A DNA stretch of 32,737 bases from Candidatus Cloacimonas sp. 4484_275 (GCA_002085205.1 NATF01000012.1:1-32737), one strand, 5' to 3'; counted from the stretch's first letter, positions 7,371 through 16,037 are shown. Notes: generated from the sequence alone by a model not told the origin. Program-made: numbers and translations.

Positions 7371-8565
7371 TTTTGTTGTTATACTCTTTTATCCAATTCA
7401 GGGTTTTAAAATATTTATTTGAGGCATTCCAGAGAATATATCCATCTGCTTTTGCATCTACAACGGCACCTATTTGCGCATAAATATACGCCGGTTTATA
7501 ATTCACTTTCCAACTATTCGCTTGAATATACGGAATTATTCTGCAAGTAGGTTTGGAATATCTTTTCGTTAGTTTCGTTCCCTTAAAAACAATGTAATAC
7601 GGTTCATTGGAAACATTTTTCCTAAAACCGAAATTATCCGCAAAGTGCGAAGAATAAATCATCGGATGAATTGCATCCAAATATTTGGTTAATCTTTTAA
7701 TGTCTTGACCGGTATTTTTTACATCCGCCTCTCTCTGCCAAGCAACAATGGCAAAAATATCGCCGGTTAACATAATATTATGTTTAGAACATATTTTTTT
7801 AACTTTTTTCACAAAATTTTCTATTATATCGGTTTTATTTCTGAATTCATAAGTGCTGTCTCGAAGAGCAATTAAAGAATCTTCCCTTTCATAATAAAAT
7901 TCTGCGTTCTTTAAATTTCCCTGCGTAGGAAACCTTATATAATCAAGTTGGATTTCATCGATTCCGCTTTTTGCGGCATCTTCGATAATATTTATCAACT
8001 CTTTTTGTACTCGCGGCTGCGAAGGATCAAGCCAAGAAGCTTTCCTTCTTTTACTCTCTTTCCAAGCCTCTTTTGTTTGTTTGTTCTTTGGTCTGAGTGT
8101 CGAATCTTGTTCGGCGGAAAATTGATCGTGAAACATAACAATTCTTCCTACCGCTCTCATTTTTCGTTCGTGTAAAATATTCACGACCGACGAGATATCA
8201 ACTATCGGTTTTAATCTTCCCTTCTTTTCCTGTTTAAGCGGAACTTTGAAAAAAATATGGCCGTTCATGTTTTTCAGATCAAAAACGACTGTGTTTATTC
8301 CCGCGGCAGCCGCACTATCTAAAATTGGCAAAAATTTCTTGGAAGCAACGGTATAAGCATTTAAGTATATTCCCTTCGTAAAAGAATAAGGAGAAATGTG
8401 TGAAACAGGTTTCTTTTTTTCCGGTTTATTTTCGGAAACATGATTCTCTTCCGCCTTTACGATATTGTTTGAATGAATTGTATTATTTTGGGATTTAATG
8501 TTTTTTCGGCAACTCAAAACAACGATAATAAGTAGTAATATTATAAAATATTTTTTATGTAACAT
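7366..8565 (-). CDS. Putative glycoside hydrolase-like lipoprotein (DUF4015 type)
   Basis: A lipoprotein signal (MLHKKYF, hydrophobic core, lipobox VVLSC, Cys19) precedes a linker of about 45 residues and then a TIM-barrel-like domain. Family features are KGIYLNAYTVAS, INTVVFDLKNMNGHI, the hallmark GIDEIQLDYIRFPTQG, GDIFAIVAW, LDAIHPMIYSSHF and a C-terminal KADGYILWNASNKY. This is the DUF4015 putative glycoside hydrolase group, whose substrate is not established. The lipobox suggests it is attached to the outer membrane or periplasmic face. The ATG at 8565 is preferred over an upstream TTG at 8577, because the TTG would add four residues in front of the signal peptide and lies in the terminator T-tract of atpC. 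It lies downstream of the atp operon but is separated from it by that terminator. Confidence 0.78.
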   Translation of the reverse strand: MLHKKYFIILLLIIVVLSCRKNIKSQNNTIHSNNIVKAEENHVSENKPEKKKPVSHISPYSFTKGIYLNAYTVASKKFLPILDSAAAAGINTVVFDLKNMNGHIFFKVPLKQEKKGRLKPIVDISSVVNILHERKMRAVGRIVMFHDQFSAEQDSTLRPKNKQTKEAWKESKRRKASWLDPSQPRVQKELINIIEDAAKSGIDEIQLDYIRFPTQGNLKNAEFYYEREDSLIALRDSTYEFRNKTDIIENFVKKVKKICSKHNIMLTGDIFAIVAWQREADVKNTGQDIKRLTKYLDAIHPMIYSSHFADNFGFRKNVSNEPYYIVFKGTKLTKRYSKPTCRIIPYIQANSWKVNYKPAYIYAQIGAVVDAKADGYILWNASNKYFKTLNWIKEYNNKK

Positions 8566-8576
8566 ATATTCGTACA

Positions 8577-8608
8577 ATAAAAAAAACGGGTAATTTCTTA
8601 CCCGTTTT
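8577..8608 (-). terminator. Intrinsic terminator of the atp operon
   Basis: On the minus strand, an 11-bp stem (AAAACGGGTAA and TTACCCGTTTT) with a GAAA loop is followed by a run of T. The hairpin overlaps the stop codon of atpC (8598-8600). This is a standard rho-independent terminator and marks the end of the ATP synthase transcription unit. Confidence 0.85.
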
Positions 8609-8999
8609 GTGTTAAACTCAATCTTACGAGGGCTCTTTTGAGAGCAAGTTCCGCTCTTCGAAAATCTATTTCCTCATTTTTTGATTTTAATCTATCCTCG
8701 GCTCTCTTTTTTGCTTCTTCAGCCCTGGTAATGTCTATTTCATCCGATTTTTCTATCGTTTCACAAACAATTGTAACCTTATTATTATCAACCGTCACAA
8801 AACCATCGTGAATAGCAAATTTCTCCGGAGTTTCATCCTTGAAAAGCGTCAATATTCCGGGTCTGATAATTGTGATAAACGGTGTATGATTCTCGGAAAC
8901 TCCAAAATCACCTTCGATTCCGGGAATTATCACATGCTCAAAATCATCTTTGATTTTGGTTTGGTGGGGCTGTATAACTTCCAAATGAATCTTACTCAT
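8598..8999 (-). CDS. atpC: F-type ATP synthase epsilon subunit
   Basis: The epsilon subunit is part of the central stalk and regulates rotation. The 133-residue product has the N-terminal beta-sandwich (IPGIEGDFGVSENHTPFITIIRPG, then FAIHDGFVTVDNNKVTIVCET) and the C-terminal two-helix domain (RAEEAKKRAEDRLK, FRRAELALKRALVRLSL). The length is usual and the frame intact. The start overlaps the end of atpD by 8 bases, which suggests translational coupling. The gene is last in the operon, and the terminator hairpin includes its stop codon. Confidence 0.93.
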   Translation of the reverse strand: MSKIHLEVIQPHQTKIKDDFEHVIIPGIEGDFGVSENHTPFITIIRPGILTLFKDETPEKFAIHDGFVTVDNNKVTIVCETIEKSDEIDITRAEEAKKRAEDRLKSKNEEIDFRRAELALKRALVRLSLTQNG

Positions 9000-10392
9000 T
9001 TTTCATTATCTTCTTTGCTTTTTCTTCTGCCGATTCAATATTTCCTACATAAAGAAACGCCTGTTCCGGCCACTCATCACAATCTCCGCTGATAATTGCC
9101 TTAAAACCTTCGATTGTATCTTTTAAAGGAACATATTGTCCGGGTGTATTCGTAAATTCTTCCGCAACAAAGAATGGTTGCGAGAAAAATCTTTCCACTT
9201 TTCTGGCTCTGCTCACAATTAATTTATCTTCTTCGGAAAGTTCGTCCATACCAAGAATCGCAATAATATCTTGTAAATCTCTATATTTTTGAAGAATTCT
9301 TTGAGTTTCGCGGGCAATGTTGTAATGTTCTTCCCCGATAATTTTCGGATCAAGAATTCTGCTCGTGGAATCCAACGGATTAACGGCAGGATAAATACCC
9401 AATTCCACAATTCTTCTGTCCAACACGGTGGTTGCGTCAAGATGAGAAAATGTTGTTGCGGGCGCCGGATCGGTTAAATCGTCCGCAGGAACATAAATAG
9501 CTTGAACAGAAGTAATAGAACCGTCTTTAGTGGAAGTAATTCTTTCTTGCAAGTCTCCCATTTCGGTAGCCAAAGTCGGTTGATAACCAACGGCGGAAGG
9601 CATTCTTCCGAGTAATGCCGAAACCTCAGAACCGGCTTGGGTAAAACGGAAAATATTATCGATAAAAAGAAGCACGTCTTTTTTGGAAACATCACGGAAA
9701 TATTCTGCAATTGTTAAACCGGAAAGACCTACTCTTTGTCGAGCTCCGGGAGGCTCATTCATTTGACCGTAAACAAGAGCGGTTTTGTTTAAAACCCCGG
9801 AAGCTTTCATTTCCAGCCACAAATCGTTTCCTTCCCGAGTTCTCTCTCCCACTCCCGCAAACACGGAAAAACCACCGTGTTCAATTGCAATATTTCTAAT
9901 TAATTCTTGAATTAATACTGTTTTTCCAACGCCAGCTCCACCGAATAATCCTATTTTTCCACCTTTGGAATACGGTTCTATCAAATCAACAACTTTAATA
10001 CCGGTCTCCAGAATTTCTTCTTCCGTGGACAAATTTTCAAAAACCGGAGCCTGTCTGTGAATAGGATATCTTTCTTTTGCTTCCACAGGACCTTGCTCAT
10101 CAATAGGTTCGCCGACCACATTCAAAATTCTGCCTAAAACTGCTTCGCCAACCGGCACGGTTATCGGTTCGCTGGTATCAAAAACTTTTGCATTTCTCAC
10201 AAGTCCGTCGGTCGAATCCATGGCTACCGTTCTAACCTGATTTTCACCCAAATGCATTTGCACTTCCAAAACCAAATCCGGCTGATTTTCTCTCGGCACC
10301 TTCAGAGCATTATGAATGGCCGGTAAATGACCCTCCGGAAATTCCACATCGACAGTGGGTCCAATAACCTGAATTATTCTTCCTTCAACCAT
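8992..10392 (-). CDS. atpD: F-type ATP synthase beta subunit
   Basis: The catalytic subunit of F1, which binds ADP and phosphate and makes ATP. The 466-residue protein is full length. Walker A is GGAGVGKT (151-158), the catalytic Glu region is GERTREGND (Glu183), and Walker B is DVLLFIDNIFRF. SALLGRMPSAVGYQPTL and the C-terminal helical domain (ILGMDELSEEDK, QPFFVAEEFTN) are all present. The start is separated from atpG by 25 bases. No damage was seen in this gene, unlike atpB and the upstream atp genes. Confidence 0.97.
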   Translation of the reverse strand: MVEGRIIQVIGPTVDVEFPEGHLPAIHNALKVPRENQPDLVLEVQMHLGENQVRTVAMDSTDGLVRNAKVFDTSEPITVPVGEAVLGRILNVVGEPIDEQGPVEAKERYPIHRQAPVFENLSTEEEILETGIKVVDLIEPYSKGGKIGLFGGAGVGKTVLIQELIRNIAIEHGGFSVFAGVGERTREGNDLWLEMKASGVLNKTALVYGQMNEPPGARQRVGLSGLTIAEYFRDVSKKDVLLFIDNIFRFTQAGSEVSALLGRMPSAVGYQPTLATEMGDLQERITSTKDGSITSVQAIYVPADDLTDPAPATTFSHLDATTVLDRRIVELGIYPAVNPLDSTSRILDPKIIGEEHYNIARETQRILQKYRDLQDIIAILGMDELSEEDKLIVSRARKVERFFSQPFFVAEEFTNTPGQYVPLKDTIEGFKAIISGDCDEWPEQAFLYVGNIESAEEKAKKIMKNE

Positions 10393-10417
10393 ATTTACCT
10401 CATATATTTTTTCAAAT

Positions 10418-11272
10418 TTACTTCAAAGCTTCGGCACCGGAAGCTATTTCAATAATTTCTTTCGTAATCGCCGCTTGACGAGCACGATTGTAATTCAAAG
10501 TGAGCATCTCTATCATTTCGGCGGCATTTTCCGTGGCGGAATCCATTGCCGTCATTCTGGCGCCTTGTTCCGCAGCGGAAGATTCAAGCATGATTCGCCA
10601 AATTTCCACATTAATATATTTTTTTCCCAATTCTTCTATTACAACATCATCACTCGGTTCATAAATAAAATCCAAACTTCTCTCTTCTTCGGAATTTTCT
10701 ATAATAATCGGCAGAAGCGGTTTGATTACAATATTTTGCTGAATAGCCGATTTAAATTCGTTGTAGAGAACTTCAACGGTATCGTAATTTTCAACCAAAA
10801 ATAAGTTAAGAAGATAATTGGCGATTTCCCGTGAAACATTAAAATTCATTTCATTGAAAATACCCAGATATTGTTTGATAATATTCTGAGAAGTATGTTT
10901 TCTAAAATAATCATACCCTTTTTTCCCGACACAAATAACATCGGCACTCGGATTTTCGGCAAAATATTCTTTTGCTCTGCGAATAATATTATAATTGAAC
11001 GATCCGCACAATCCTCTGTCGGAAGTAAAAATAACAATCGCTTTTTTATCGATATTTTCCTTCTCGAGCAAAAGCGGATTTTGCGATGTTGAGTTTCTTT
11101 TTCTCAGGTCAACAAGCATTTTATTCACATGATCCGCATAAGGTCTTGCCTGTAATATTCTGCTTTGAGCATTTCGCAGTTTGGAAGCAGCCACCATCTT
11201 CATTGCATTGGTAATCTGCTTTGTGCTTTTAACGCTTTCGATTCTTGTTTTTATGTCTCGAATACTCTGCAT
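10418..11272 (-). CDS. atpG: F-type ATP synthase gamma subunit
   Basis: The rotary shaft connecting the c-ring to the alpha3beta3 head. Conserved termini show the coiled-coil arms: IRDIKTRIESVKSTKQITNAMKMVAASKLR at the N-terminus, and MTAMDSATENAAEMIEMLTLNYNRARQAAITKEIIEI at the C-terminus. The Rossmann-like middle has SDRGLCGSFNYNI. 284 residues is normal and the frame is intact. It sits between atpA and atpD in the standard order. Confidence 0.96.
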   Translation of the reverse strand: MQSIRDIKTRIESVKSTKQITNAMKMVAASKLRNAQSRILQARPYADHVNKMLVDLRKRNSTSQNPLLLEKENIDKKAIVIFTSDRGLCGSFNYNIIRRAKEYFAENPSADVICVGKKGYDYFRKHTSQNIIKQYLGIFNEMNFNVSREIANYLLNLFLVENYDTVEVLYNEFKSAIQQNIVIKPLLPIIIENSEEERSLDFIYEPSDDVVIEELGKKYINVEIWRIMLESSAAEQGARMTAMDSATENAAEMIEMLTLNYNRARQAAITKEIIEIASGAEALK

Positions 11273-11307
11273 TTTTCCCCGATTTTCTTTTCGATTTTAG
11301 AAAATTT

Positions 11308-12807
11308 CTAAAATTTGCTTATAACTTTTTCGCAGATTTTTCTCATTTCCGCTTTGATTTCATCGGTAATTTTATCTTGAACAAGTTTTTTCATAAAATC
11401 CTGATATTCGGAATCAAGAGTCGCATATAATTCTTCTTCCACTTTCTTAATGTCGTTAAGTTCTATCTTATCAAGATAACCTTCGTTCGCCATGAAGATA
11501 ATGAATATTTGCTTGGCAACCGGCAACGGAGAATATTGATCTTGTTTGAGAATTTCCACAAGCCTTTCCCCTCTTCGCAACTGAGCTTGTGTAGCTTTAT
11601 CAAGATCTGAACCGAATTTTGAAAATGCTTCCAATTCCGCATATTGAGCCAAATTCAACCGAAGTTGACCGGTTACGCCTTTCATCGCTTTAATTTGAGC
11701 ATTTCCACCCACACGAGAAACGGAAAGACCGGCATTAATAGCGGGACGCACACCCGAATAGAAAAGTCTGCTTCCCAAATAAATTTGCCCGTCAGTAATG
11801 GAAATTACATTCGTGGGAATGTATGCCGTAATATCATCCGCTTGCGTTTCGATAATCGGAAGAGCGGTAAGCGACCCGCCGCCAAGTTCATCATTAAGTT
11901 TGGAAGCTCTTTCCAATAATCTTGAATGAAGATAAAAAACATCGCCCGGATACGCTTCTCTTCCCGGCGGTCTTCTCAAAAGCAAAGATAATTCACGATA
12001 AGCAACGGCATGTTTGGAAAGATCATCGTAAATAATTAAAGCATGTTTGCCGTTGTCGCGGAAATATTCTCCCATCGTGGCGCCGGCATAAGGAGCAAGA
12101 TATTGCAACGAGGCAGCTTCGGATGCGGATGCGGAAACAATTATCGTGTAATCCATCGCATTGTGTTCTTCCAAGGTTTTTACGATTTTGGCAACGGAAG
12201 ACTTCTTTTGACCGATTGCCACATAAATACAAAATACATCCGATTCCTTTTGGTTAATAATCGTATCGATGGCAATAGCGGTTTTTCCGGTTTGTCTGTC
12301 GCCGATAATCAATTCACGCTGTCCTCTTCCAATCGGAATCATGGAATCGATTGATTTAATACCCGTTTGCAAAGGTTCTTTCACCGGTTGTCTCTGAATG
12401 ATTCCTAACGCCTTTCTTTCAATCGGCATATTTTTTTCCGCTTTGATTTCCCCTTTTCCGTCTATCGGTTCTCCCAAAGCGTTCACAACTCTTCCCAAAA
12501 GTGCGTCGCCGACCGGAACCTGAAGTATCTTCCGAGTTCTGCGGGCTGTATCTCCTTCTTTAATCTTTCTGGTTTCACCGAAAATAATACATCCCACATT
12601 GTCTTCTTCCAGATTCAGCGCCATTCCGACGACTCCGCCGGGAAACTCTATCATTTCGCCGGCCATCACATTGTTCAAACCGTAAACTCTGGCAATTCCA
12701 TCACCGACTTGAACCACTTTTCCGGTTTCGTCTATATCGATATCAAACTGAAAATTATTGATTTGGGATTTTAAAATCGCACTAATTTCGTCAGGTTGTA
12801 TTTTCAT
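11308..12807 (-). CDS. atpA: F-type ATP synthase alpha subunit
   Basis: The non-catalytic nucleotide-binding subunit of F1. At 499 residues it carries the N-terminal beta barrel (VVQVGDGIARVYGL, GEMIEFPGGVVGMALNLE), Walker A GDRQTGKT (169-176), ALIIYDDLSKHAVAYRE with the LLLRRPPGREAYPGDVFYLHSRLLER block, and the Arg-finger region SVSRVGGNAQIKAMK. The C-terminal helical domain ends in CEKVISKF. The start overlaps the atpH stop by 4 bases (ATGA), so translation is probably coupled. Intact. Confidence 0.97.
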   Translation of the reverse strand: MKIQPDEISAILKSQINNFQFDIDIDETGKVVQVGDGIARVYGLNNVMAGEMIEFPGGVVGMALNLEEDNVGCIIFGETRKIKEGDTARRTRKILQVPVGDALLGRVVNALGEPIDGKGEIKAEKNMPIERKALGIIQRQPVKEPLQTGIKSIDSMIPIGRGQRELIIGDRQTGKTAIAIDTIINQKESDVFCIYVAIGQKKSSVAKIVKTLEEHNAMDYTIIVSASASEAASLQYLAPYAGATMGEYFRDNGKHALIIYDDLSKHAVAYRELSLLLRRPPGREAYPGDVFYLHSRLLERASKLNDELGGGSLTALPIIETQADDITAYIPTNVISITDGQIYLGSRLFYSGVRPAINAGLSVSRVGGNAQIKAMKGVTGQLRLNLAQYAELEAFSKFGSDLDKATQAQLRRGERLVEILKQDQYSPLPVAKQIFIIFMANEGYLDKIELNDIKKVEEELYATLDSEYQDFMKKLVQDKITDEIKAEMRKICEKVISKF

Positions 12808-13352
12808 TTTACCCTCATTTTATCAATTATATTTTTGAATTTTATCAAATTGTTTCTGATCGAGCCGTCTATTCGGAAAGATTCCGTTTCCGCCACAAAA
12901 CCGCCGATAATCTCGGGTTCAATCCTGGCATCAAAAATAACATCTTTATTGAAAATTTCAGAAACTTTTTTCCGAATATTTTCTATAACCGTCGGCGAAT
13001 GTTTGTGAGCGGTTTTCAATATCACTTTTATCTGATTTCTTTTCTCATAAATAATCGCTTCCAGTTCGTATAAAATCGCTTCGATAATCGAAAATCTGTG
13101 CTTTTCGACCAAAATTCCGAACAGATTTCTCCAGACTTTGCGATTCTGCAAATTTTCCGAAAGCAAATTAATTAATTCTTCTCTTTTTTGCGGACTTAAA
13201 AGATAGGAATCAATTTTTTTTATCAACTCGCCGGAATCTGTAAAAACCTTTCTTAATGCCGAAATATCATTCAGCAACGAATCAAAATTGCTCTCTCTGA
13301 AAATTTCCAGAAATGCTTTGGCGTATCGTTGCGCAACTATTCTGTCTTTCAT
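12804..13352 (-). CDS. atpH: F-type ATP synthase delta subunit
   Basis: Delta joins the peripheral stalk to the top of F1. The 182-residue protein has the N-terminal six-helix domain (IVAQRYAKAFLEIF, LLSPQKREELINLL, FGILVEKHRFSIIEAIL) and the C-terminal family block ending FDARIEPEIIGGFVAETESFRIDGSIRNNL. The start overlaps the atpF stop by 4 bases and its stop overlaps the atpA start. Length and position are standard. Confidence 0.93.
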   Translation of the reverse strand: MKDRIVAQRYAKAFLEIFRESNFDSLLNDISALRKVFTDSGELIKKIDSYLLSPQKREELINLLSENLQNRKVWRNLFGILVEKHRFSIIEAILYELEAIIYEKRNQIKVILKTAHKHSPTVIENIRKKVSEIFNKDVIFDARIEPEIIGGFVAETESFRIDGSIRNNLIKFKNIIDKMRVK

Positions 13353-13831
13353 TTATCGCCTTTTTCACTTAGCATTTTGTTTATCAAGGTAAGGTCTTCT
13401 TTCTCATCGATTTTGCCGGAAAGGAATTTTTCCGAAAGCTGAGAAACCATTTCCGCCAATTCGCTTTTAATTTGCGCCAGAACCTTTTCTTTTTCATGAA
13501 TAAGCTGTTCTTCAAGTTCTTGCATCATTCTTCTCTCGTGCTGTTTGGCAGATTTAACTATTTCCGTGGCTTGTTTTTCCGCTTCCAGTTTTGCTCTTTT
13601 TTTCAATCTGCGGATTTCTTCCGCCGTCTTTTTGAGCTCTTCCTCTTTTTCTCTAACAAGTTCAAGCGCTTTCTGTTTGGAAATTTTAGCATTTTCCATA
13701 TCGGAAATAATCTTATCTCTTCGCTCCGCCAAAAATTTATTAATCGGCTTATACAGCAGTTTGTTAAGAATGATTAATAAAAGCACAAAATTCAGAATCA
13801 CAATTATTAAAGAATAATCTATATTAATCAT
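13349..13831 (-). CDS. atpF: F-type ATP synthase b subunit
   Basis: The membrane-anchored peripheral stalk. There is one N-terminal transmembrane helix (SLIIVILNFVLLLIILNKLLY) with the short PINKFLAERRDKI segment after it, then about 110 residues of highly charged coiled coil (ALELVREKEEELKKTAEEIRRLKKRAKLEAEK and beyond). 160 residues is normal. Only one b-type gene is seen, so the stalk is probably a b homodimer. Confidence 0.93.
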   Translation of the reverse strand: MINIDYSLIIVILNFVLLLIILNKLLYKPINKFLAERRDKIISDMENAKISKQKALELVREKEEELKKTAEEIRRLKKRAKLEAEKQATEIVKSAKQHERRMMQELEEQLIHEKEKVLAQIKSELAEMVSQLSEKFLSGKIDEKEDLTLINKMLSEKGDK

Positions 13832-13873
13832 AAAAACTCCGTCTATGAATTTGGGAGAAAAATTTTATGCTTT

Positions 13874-14125
13874 TTATGTCGAGAAGATAAGCAAAAGAGC
13901 AATAACCAATGAATAAATTCCTGTGGATTCGGATACTGCCTGACCTACAAGCATGGTTCTGGTTATTAAACTTGCGTTTTCCGGAGAACGAGCAATTCCC
14001 TCGCATGCTTTTCCGGCAACAAAACCTTCACCAACTCCGGGTCCCAATGCACCCATTCCCATACAAACTCCAGCTCCAAGCAGAGCTGCTGCTTTTGCAA
14101 TTCCGTGTGCAAGCGTTAATTCCAT
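13874..14125 (-). CDS. atpE: F-type ATP synthase c subunit, single hairpin, two-carboxylate Na+-type
   Basis: A normal 83-residue c subunit with two transmembrane helices. The ATG at 14125 is fixed by GGAGG 6 bases upstream. A longer in-frame start at 14203 would read through the Shine-Dalgarno and is rejected. Helix 1 carries Glu33 in GVGEGFVAGKA, where the Na+-type c subunit of Ilyobacter has Gln. Helix 2 carries the main carboxylate Glu66 in AVSESTGIYSL. Ser67, Thr68 and Tyr71 reproduce the Na+-coordinating pattern (EST-GIY). Two carboxylates at these positions are known from the Fusobacterium nucleatum Na+ ATP synthase rotor. Na+ coupling is therefore likely (inference). It directly follows the multi-hairpin c gene. 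Confidence 0.93.
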   Translation of the reverse strand: MELTLAHGIAKAAALLGAGVCMGMGALGPGVGEGFVAGKACEGIARSPENASLITRTMLVGQAVSESTGIYSLVIALLLIFST

Positions 14126-14154
14126 TTTTTCCTCCAATTTTATTGTTTTTACAT

Positions 14155-14807
14155 ATTTTTTTGGGAAATTTACCGAGCATTTCGTTCGCCTTGCCGGCAA
14201 CATATCCTATTCCCGTTCCCGGACCGATGGTTCCTAATCCGATAACAAATCCTGCTCCGATAAAGGCGGTGGATTTCATAATTATTTTGGCAATCGAAAT
14301 ACCAACCGGTTGCGGCGGAATCGAATAAAGAAGCAAAAGCGAAACAACCAAAGCAAAGATTGCGGAAGTTTGCGAAAGCGCTTGCCCAACCAGCATATTG
14401 CCGATAATCGTGCTTGAATGTTTCGGCATCCTTCCGATTGATTTACAGGCTTGTCCACCCGAATAACCGGCGCCGATGGAAGGTCCCAAAGAACCTACTC
14501 CCATTGCAATTCCGGCAGCAAGCAAAGCGGCGGCTTTATACCAACCACCTTTTGGAACATCAAAACCACCGTAAATCAGCAGCATGGAAACAACAAGCGC
14601 AAAAATTCCCGCCGTTTGCGCCGCCGCTTGTCCGATTAACATGGTTCTGAAAATCTGTTCATTTGCTTTCGGTTGTCGCATAATGGCGGACGCACCTTCT
14701 CCGGCAATCATTCCGGAACCGATTCCGGTCGTTATCGCTCCGATTCCAACACTGATTCCCGCTCCCAAATAAGCGGCTATTCTAATATATTCAACAGAAA
14801 AACTCAT
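14155..14807 (-). pseudogene. Multi-hairpin c-type rotor subunit, third hairpin truncated
   Basis: One continuous frame encodes three successive c-type hairpins. Hairpin 1 is residues about 8-80 (IRIAAYLGAGISVGIGA, then RTMLIGQAAAQTAGIFALVV). Hairpin 2 is about 90-162 (YKAAALLAAGIAMGVGS, then GNMLVGQALSQTSAIFALVV). The first helix of hairpin 3 is about 173-210 (STAFIGAGFVIGLGT, GYVAGKANEMLGKFP). Both complete hairpins have Gln (Gln64, Gln146) where the ion-binding Glu stands, and Ser or Ala at the helix-1 ligand position. Neither should carry an ion. Hairpin 3 breaks off at about 14160, where the frame enters the leader of the next atpE, so its helix 2, including any carboxylate, is missing. 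The linkers (GGFDVPKGGW, YSIPPQPVGIS) look natural, so the 1-2-3 fusion seems genuine and only the end is lost. The start is 3 bases after atpB, with GGAG in the overlap. Confidence 0.8.
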
Positions 14808-14810
14808 TAT

Positions 14811-15739
14811 TTACTCCGAAATCTCCACACCAATATATGTGAGCGCCAACATTGTAAACACAAAAGCTTGAATCGTTCCTACAAAAATTCCAAAAAATAA
14901 ATTGAGCCCGATGGGAACTATAACAAAATGAACCAACGAGGAAACCACTAAAATAATTATGGCTCCTCCCAATATGTTTCCGAAAAGTCGGAAAGAAATA
15001 GAAACGACTTTTGCCACTTCACCCACTATATCGAGCAAAAATAGAGGATTTTTTACGAAATTAATGTAATTTTGAATATGATGCCAAAATCCTTTAACTT
15101 TGATTGCCGTGAATTGAACGACAATCATGGCGGCAATTCCCAAGCCGAGCGGAACATTTAAATTTCTGGTCGGCTCCATAAATCCCGGGTCGGCTCCATA
15201 AATCCCGGAATCGGCACCATTCCGATTAAATTACAAACCCAAATAAAAATGAAAAGCGTTACAATATAAGGGGTATAATGAATTCTTTCTTTTCCGACCG
15301 TTTCCACCACAAATTCTTCCAAAGTGGTGTAAAGCATTTCAAACATAAGTTGCGGTTTTGTTGGTTTTTCAAATAATTGCTTTTTAATAATGTAAGCAAC
15401 CCAAAGCAAGACCAAATCGACAATCAGCAGCATTCTGAGAAGCTGAAAAGTTCCTACCGGCGTATTTTTGAAAAAAGCGTGAAAAAAATCATATAAGCGA
15501 GTACTGCCGTAGATTGCTTTTTTTTCGCCTTTTTCTTCTATATATTCATCTCTTTGAAATTCTTCCGTGATTTTTTCCTGCAAATCGTAATGTGATTTCA
15601 CATTGCGAAAAACGAATTTTCCTTCGGAAAAACCAACTTGCAATTGTTTGTTAAATCCTCCGGAAATAACGACAAGAATTACTTCAATGACGAAAAATAT
15701 GAGAAAATACTTTTTCAGTGACCCTTTTTTTCGAGCCAT
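14811..15739 (-). pseudogene. atpB: F-type ATP synthase a subunit, frameshifted by a 20-bp tandem duplication
   Basis: The membrane stator that provides the ion half-channels next to the c-ring. The sequence shows an unusually long, partly charged N-terminal region after a first membrane helix (YFLIFFVIEVILVVIS). Then come TPYIVTLFIFIWVCNLIGMVPIPGFMEPT, the essential Arg in SISFRLFGNILGG, and a final helix pair ending TYIGVEISE. As written, the frame breaks because a 20-base unit is present twice (15168-15187, 15188-15207). The upstream frame stops at 15158 and the downstream frame restarts at MEPTRNLN (15179). Removing one unit gives IPGFMEPTRNLNVPLG without a break and a protein of 302 residues. 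The intact gene is almost certainly functional. Confidence 0.9.
15168..15207. repeat. 20-bp perfect tandem duplication inside atpB
   Basis: Two identical adjacent 20-base units, 15168-15187 and 15188-15207. The length is not a multiple of three, so the duplication shifts the atpB frame. The encoded motif GFMEPTR appears in both partial frames. Confidence 0.97.
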
Positions 15740-15742
15740 TAA

Positions 15743-16037
15743 TCAATCCTTCTTACCTTTTTTTGACAAAAATCCAATTAATTCATTCGCATAAATTGCA
15801 ATTTGAGCCATCAAAAGACCCAAACCAAAAAAAATGATGTCGGGTTTAATAAAAATCAATATCAAAAACGAATATAAAATCAATCAAAAACGAATATAAA
15901 ATCAGGAAAGAATATCGCAGCAAAGAACCTTTGGCGGCATTCACTTTTGCCTTGTTTTCACCCAGCACCAAACCCCTTTTAATGTTTATTGCCAACCAAA
16001 CAATAATTCTCGTTATTGATAGTATCAAATATTTCAT
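15743..16037 (-). pseudogene. Small AtpI-like membrane protein, frameshifted by a 22-bp tandem duplication
   Basis: The frame from the ATG at 16037 gives a first membrane helix (MKYLILSITRIIVWLAI), a basic loop (KRGLVLGENKAKVNAAKGS) and the start of a second helix. It then runs out of frame in a duplicated 22-base unit (15861-15882, 15883-15904) and stops at 15846. Removing one unit restores a 90-residue protein that continues through LILIFIKPDIIFFGLGLLMA and ends ELIGFLSKKGKKD, with the stop at 15743-15745, just before atpB. Size, membrane topology and position between atpZ and atpB fit an AtpI-type accessory protein, which assists c-ring assembly or Mg2+ supply in other bacteria. The name is by context, since sequence similarity is weak to the eye. 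Confidence 0.72.
15861..15904. repeat. 22-bp perfect tandem duplication inside the atpI-like gene
   Basis: Two identical adjacent units, 15861-15882 and 15883-15904. It shifts the reading frame of the small membrane protein. The corrected length (273 bases including stop) is exactly divisible by three. Confidence 0.97.

Noticed and set aside
10823..10838. GATTTCCCGTGAAACA as a further parS site (and CGTGAAAC half-sites near 8133 and 18926-18948)
   Set aside because: Only 13 of 16 matches or half-sites, and the palindrome is broken; too weak beside the two better sites.
13874..14203. N-terminal extension of the single-hairpin atpE to 14203
   Set aside because: It reads through the Shine-Dalgarno GGAGG and overlaps the multi-hairpin gene; the 83-residue start at 14125 matches all c subunits.
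1909..15904. Tandem repeats of 20-27 bp as a CRISPR or minisatellite
   Set aside because: Each consists of only two adjacent identical units with no spacers, and the three units are unrelated to each other.
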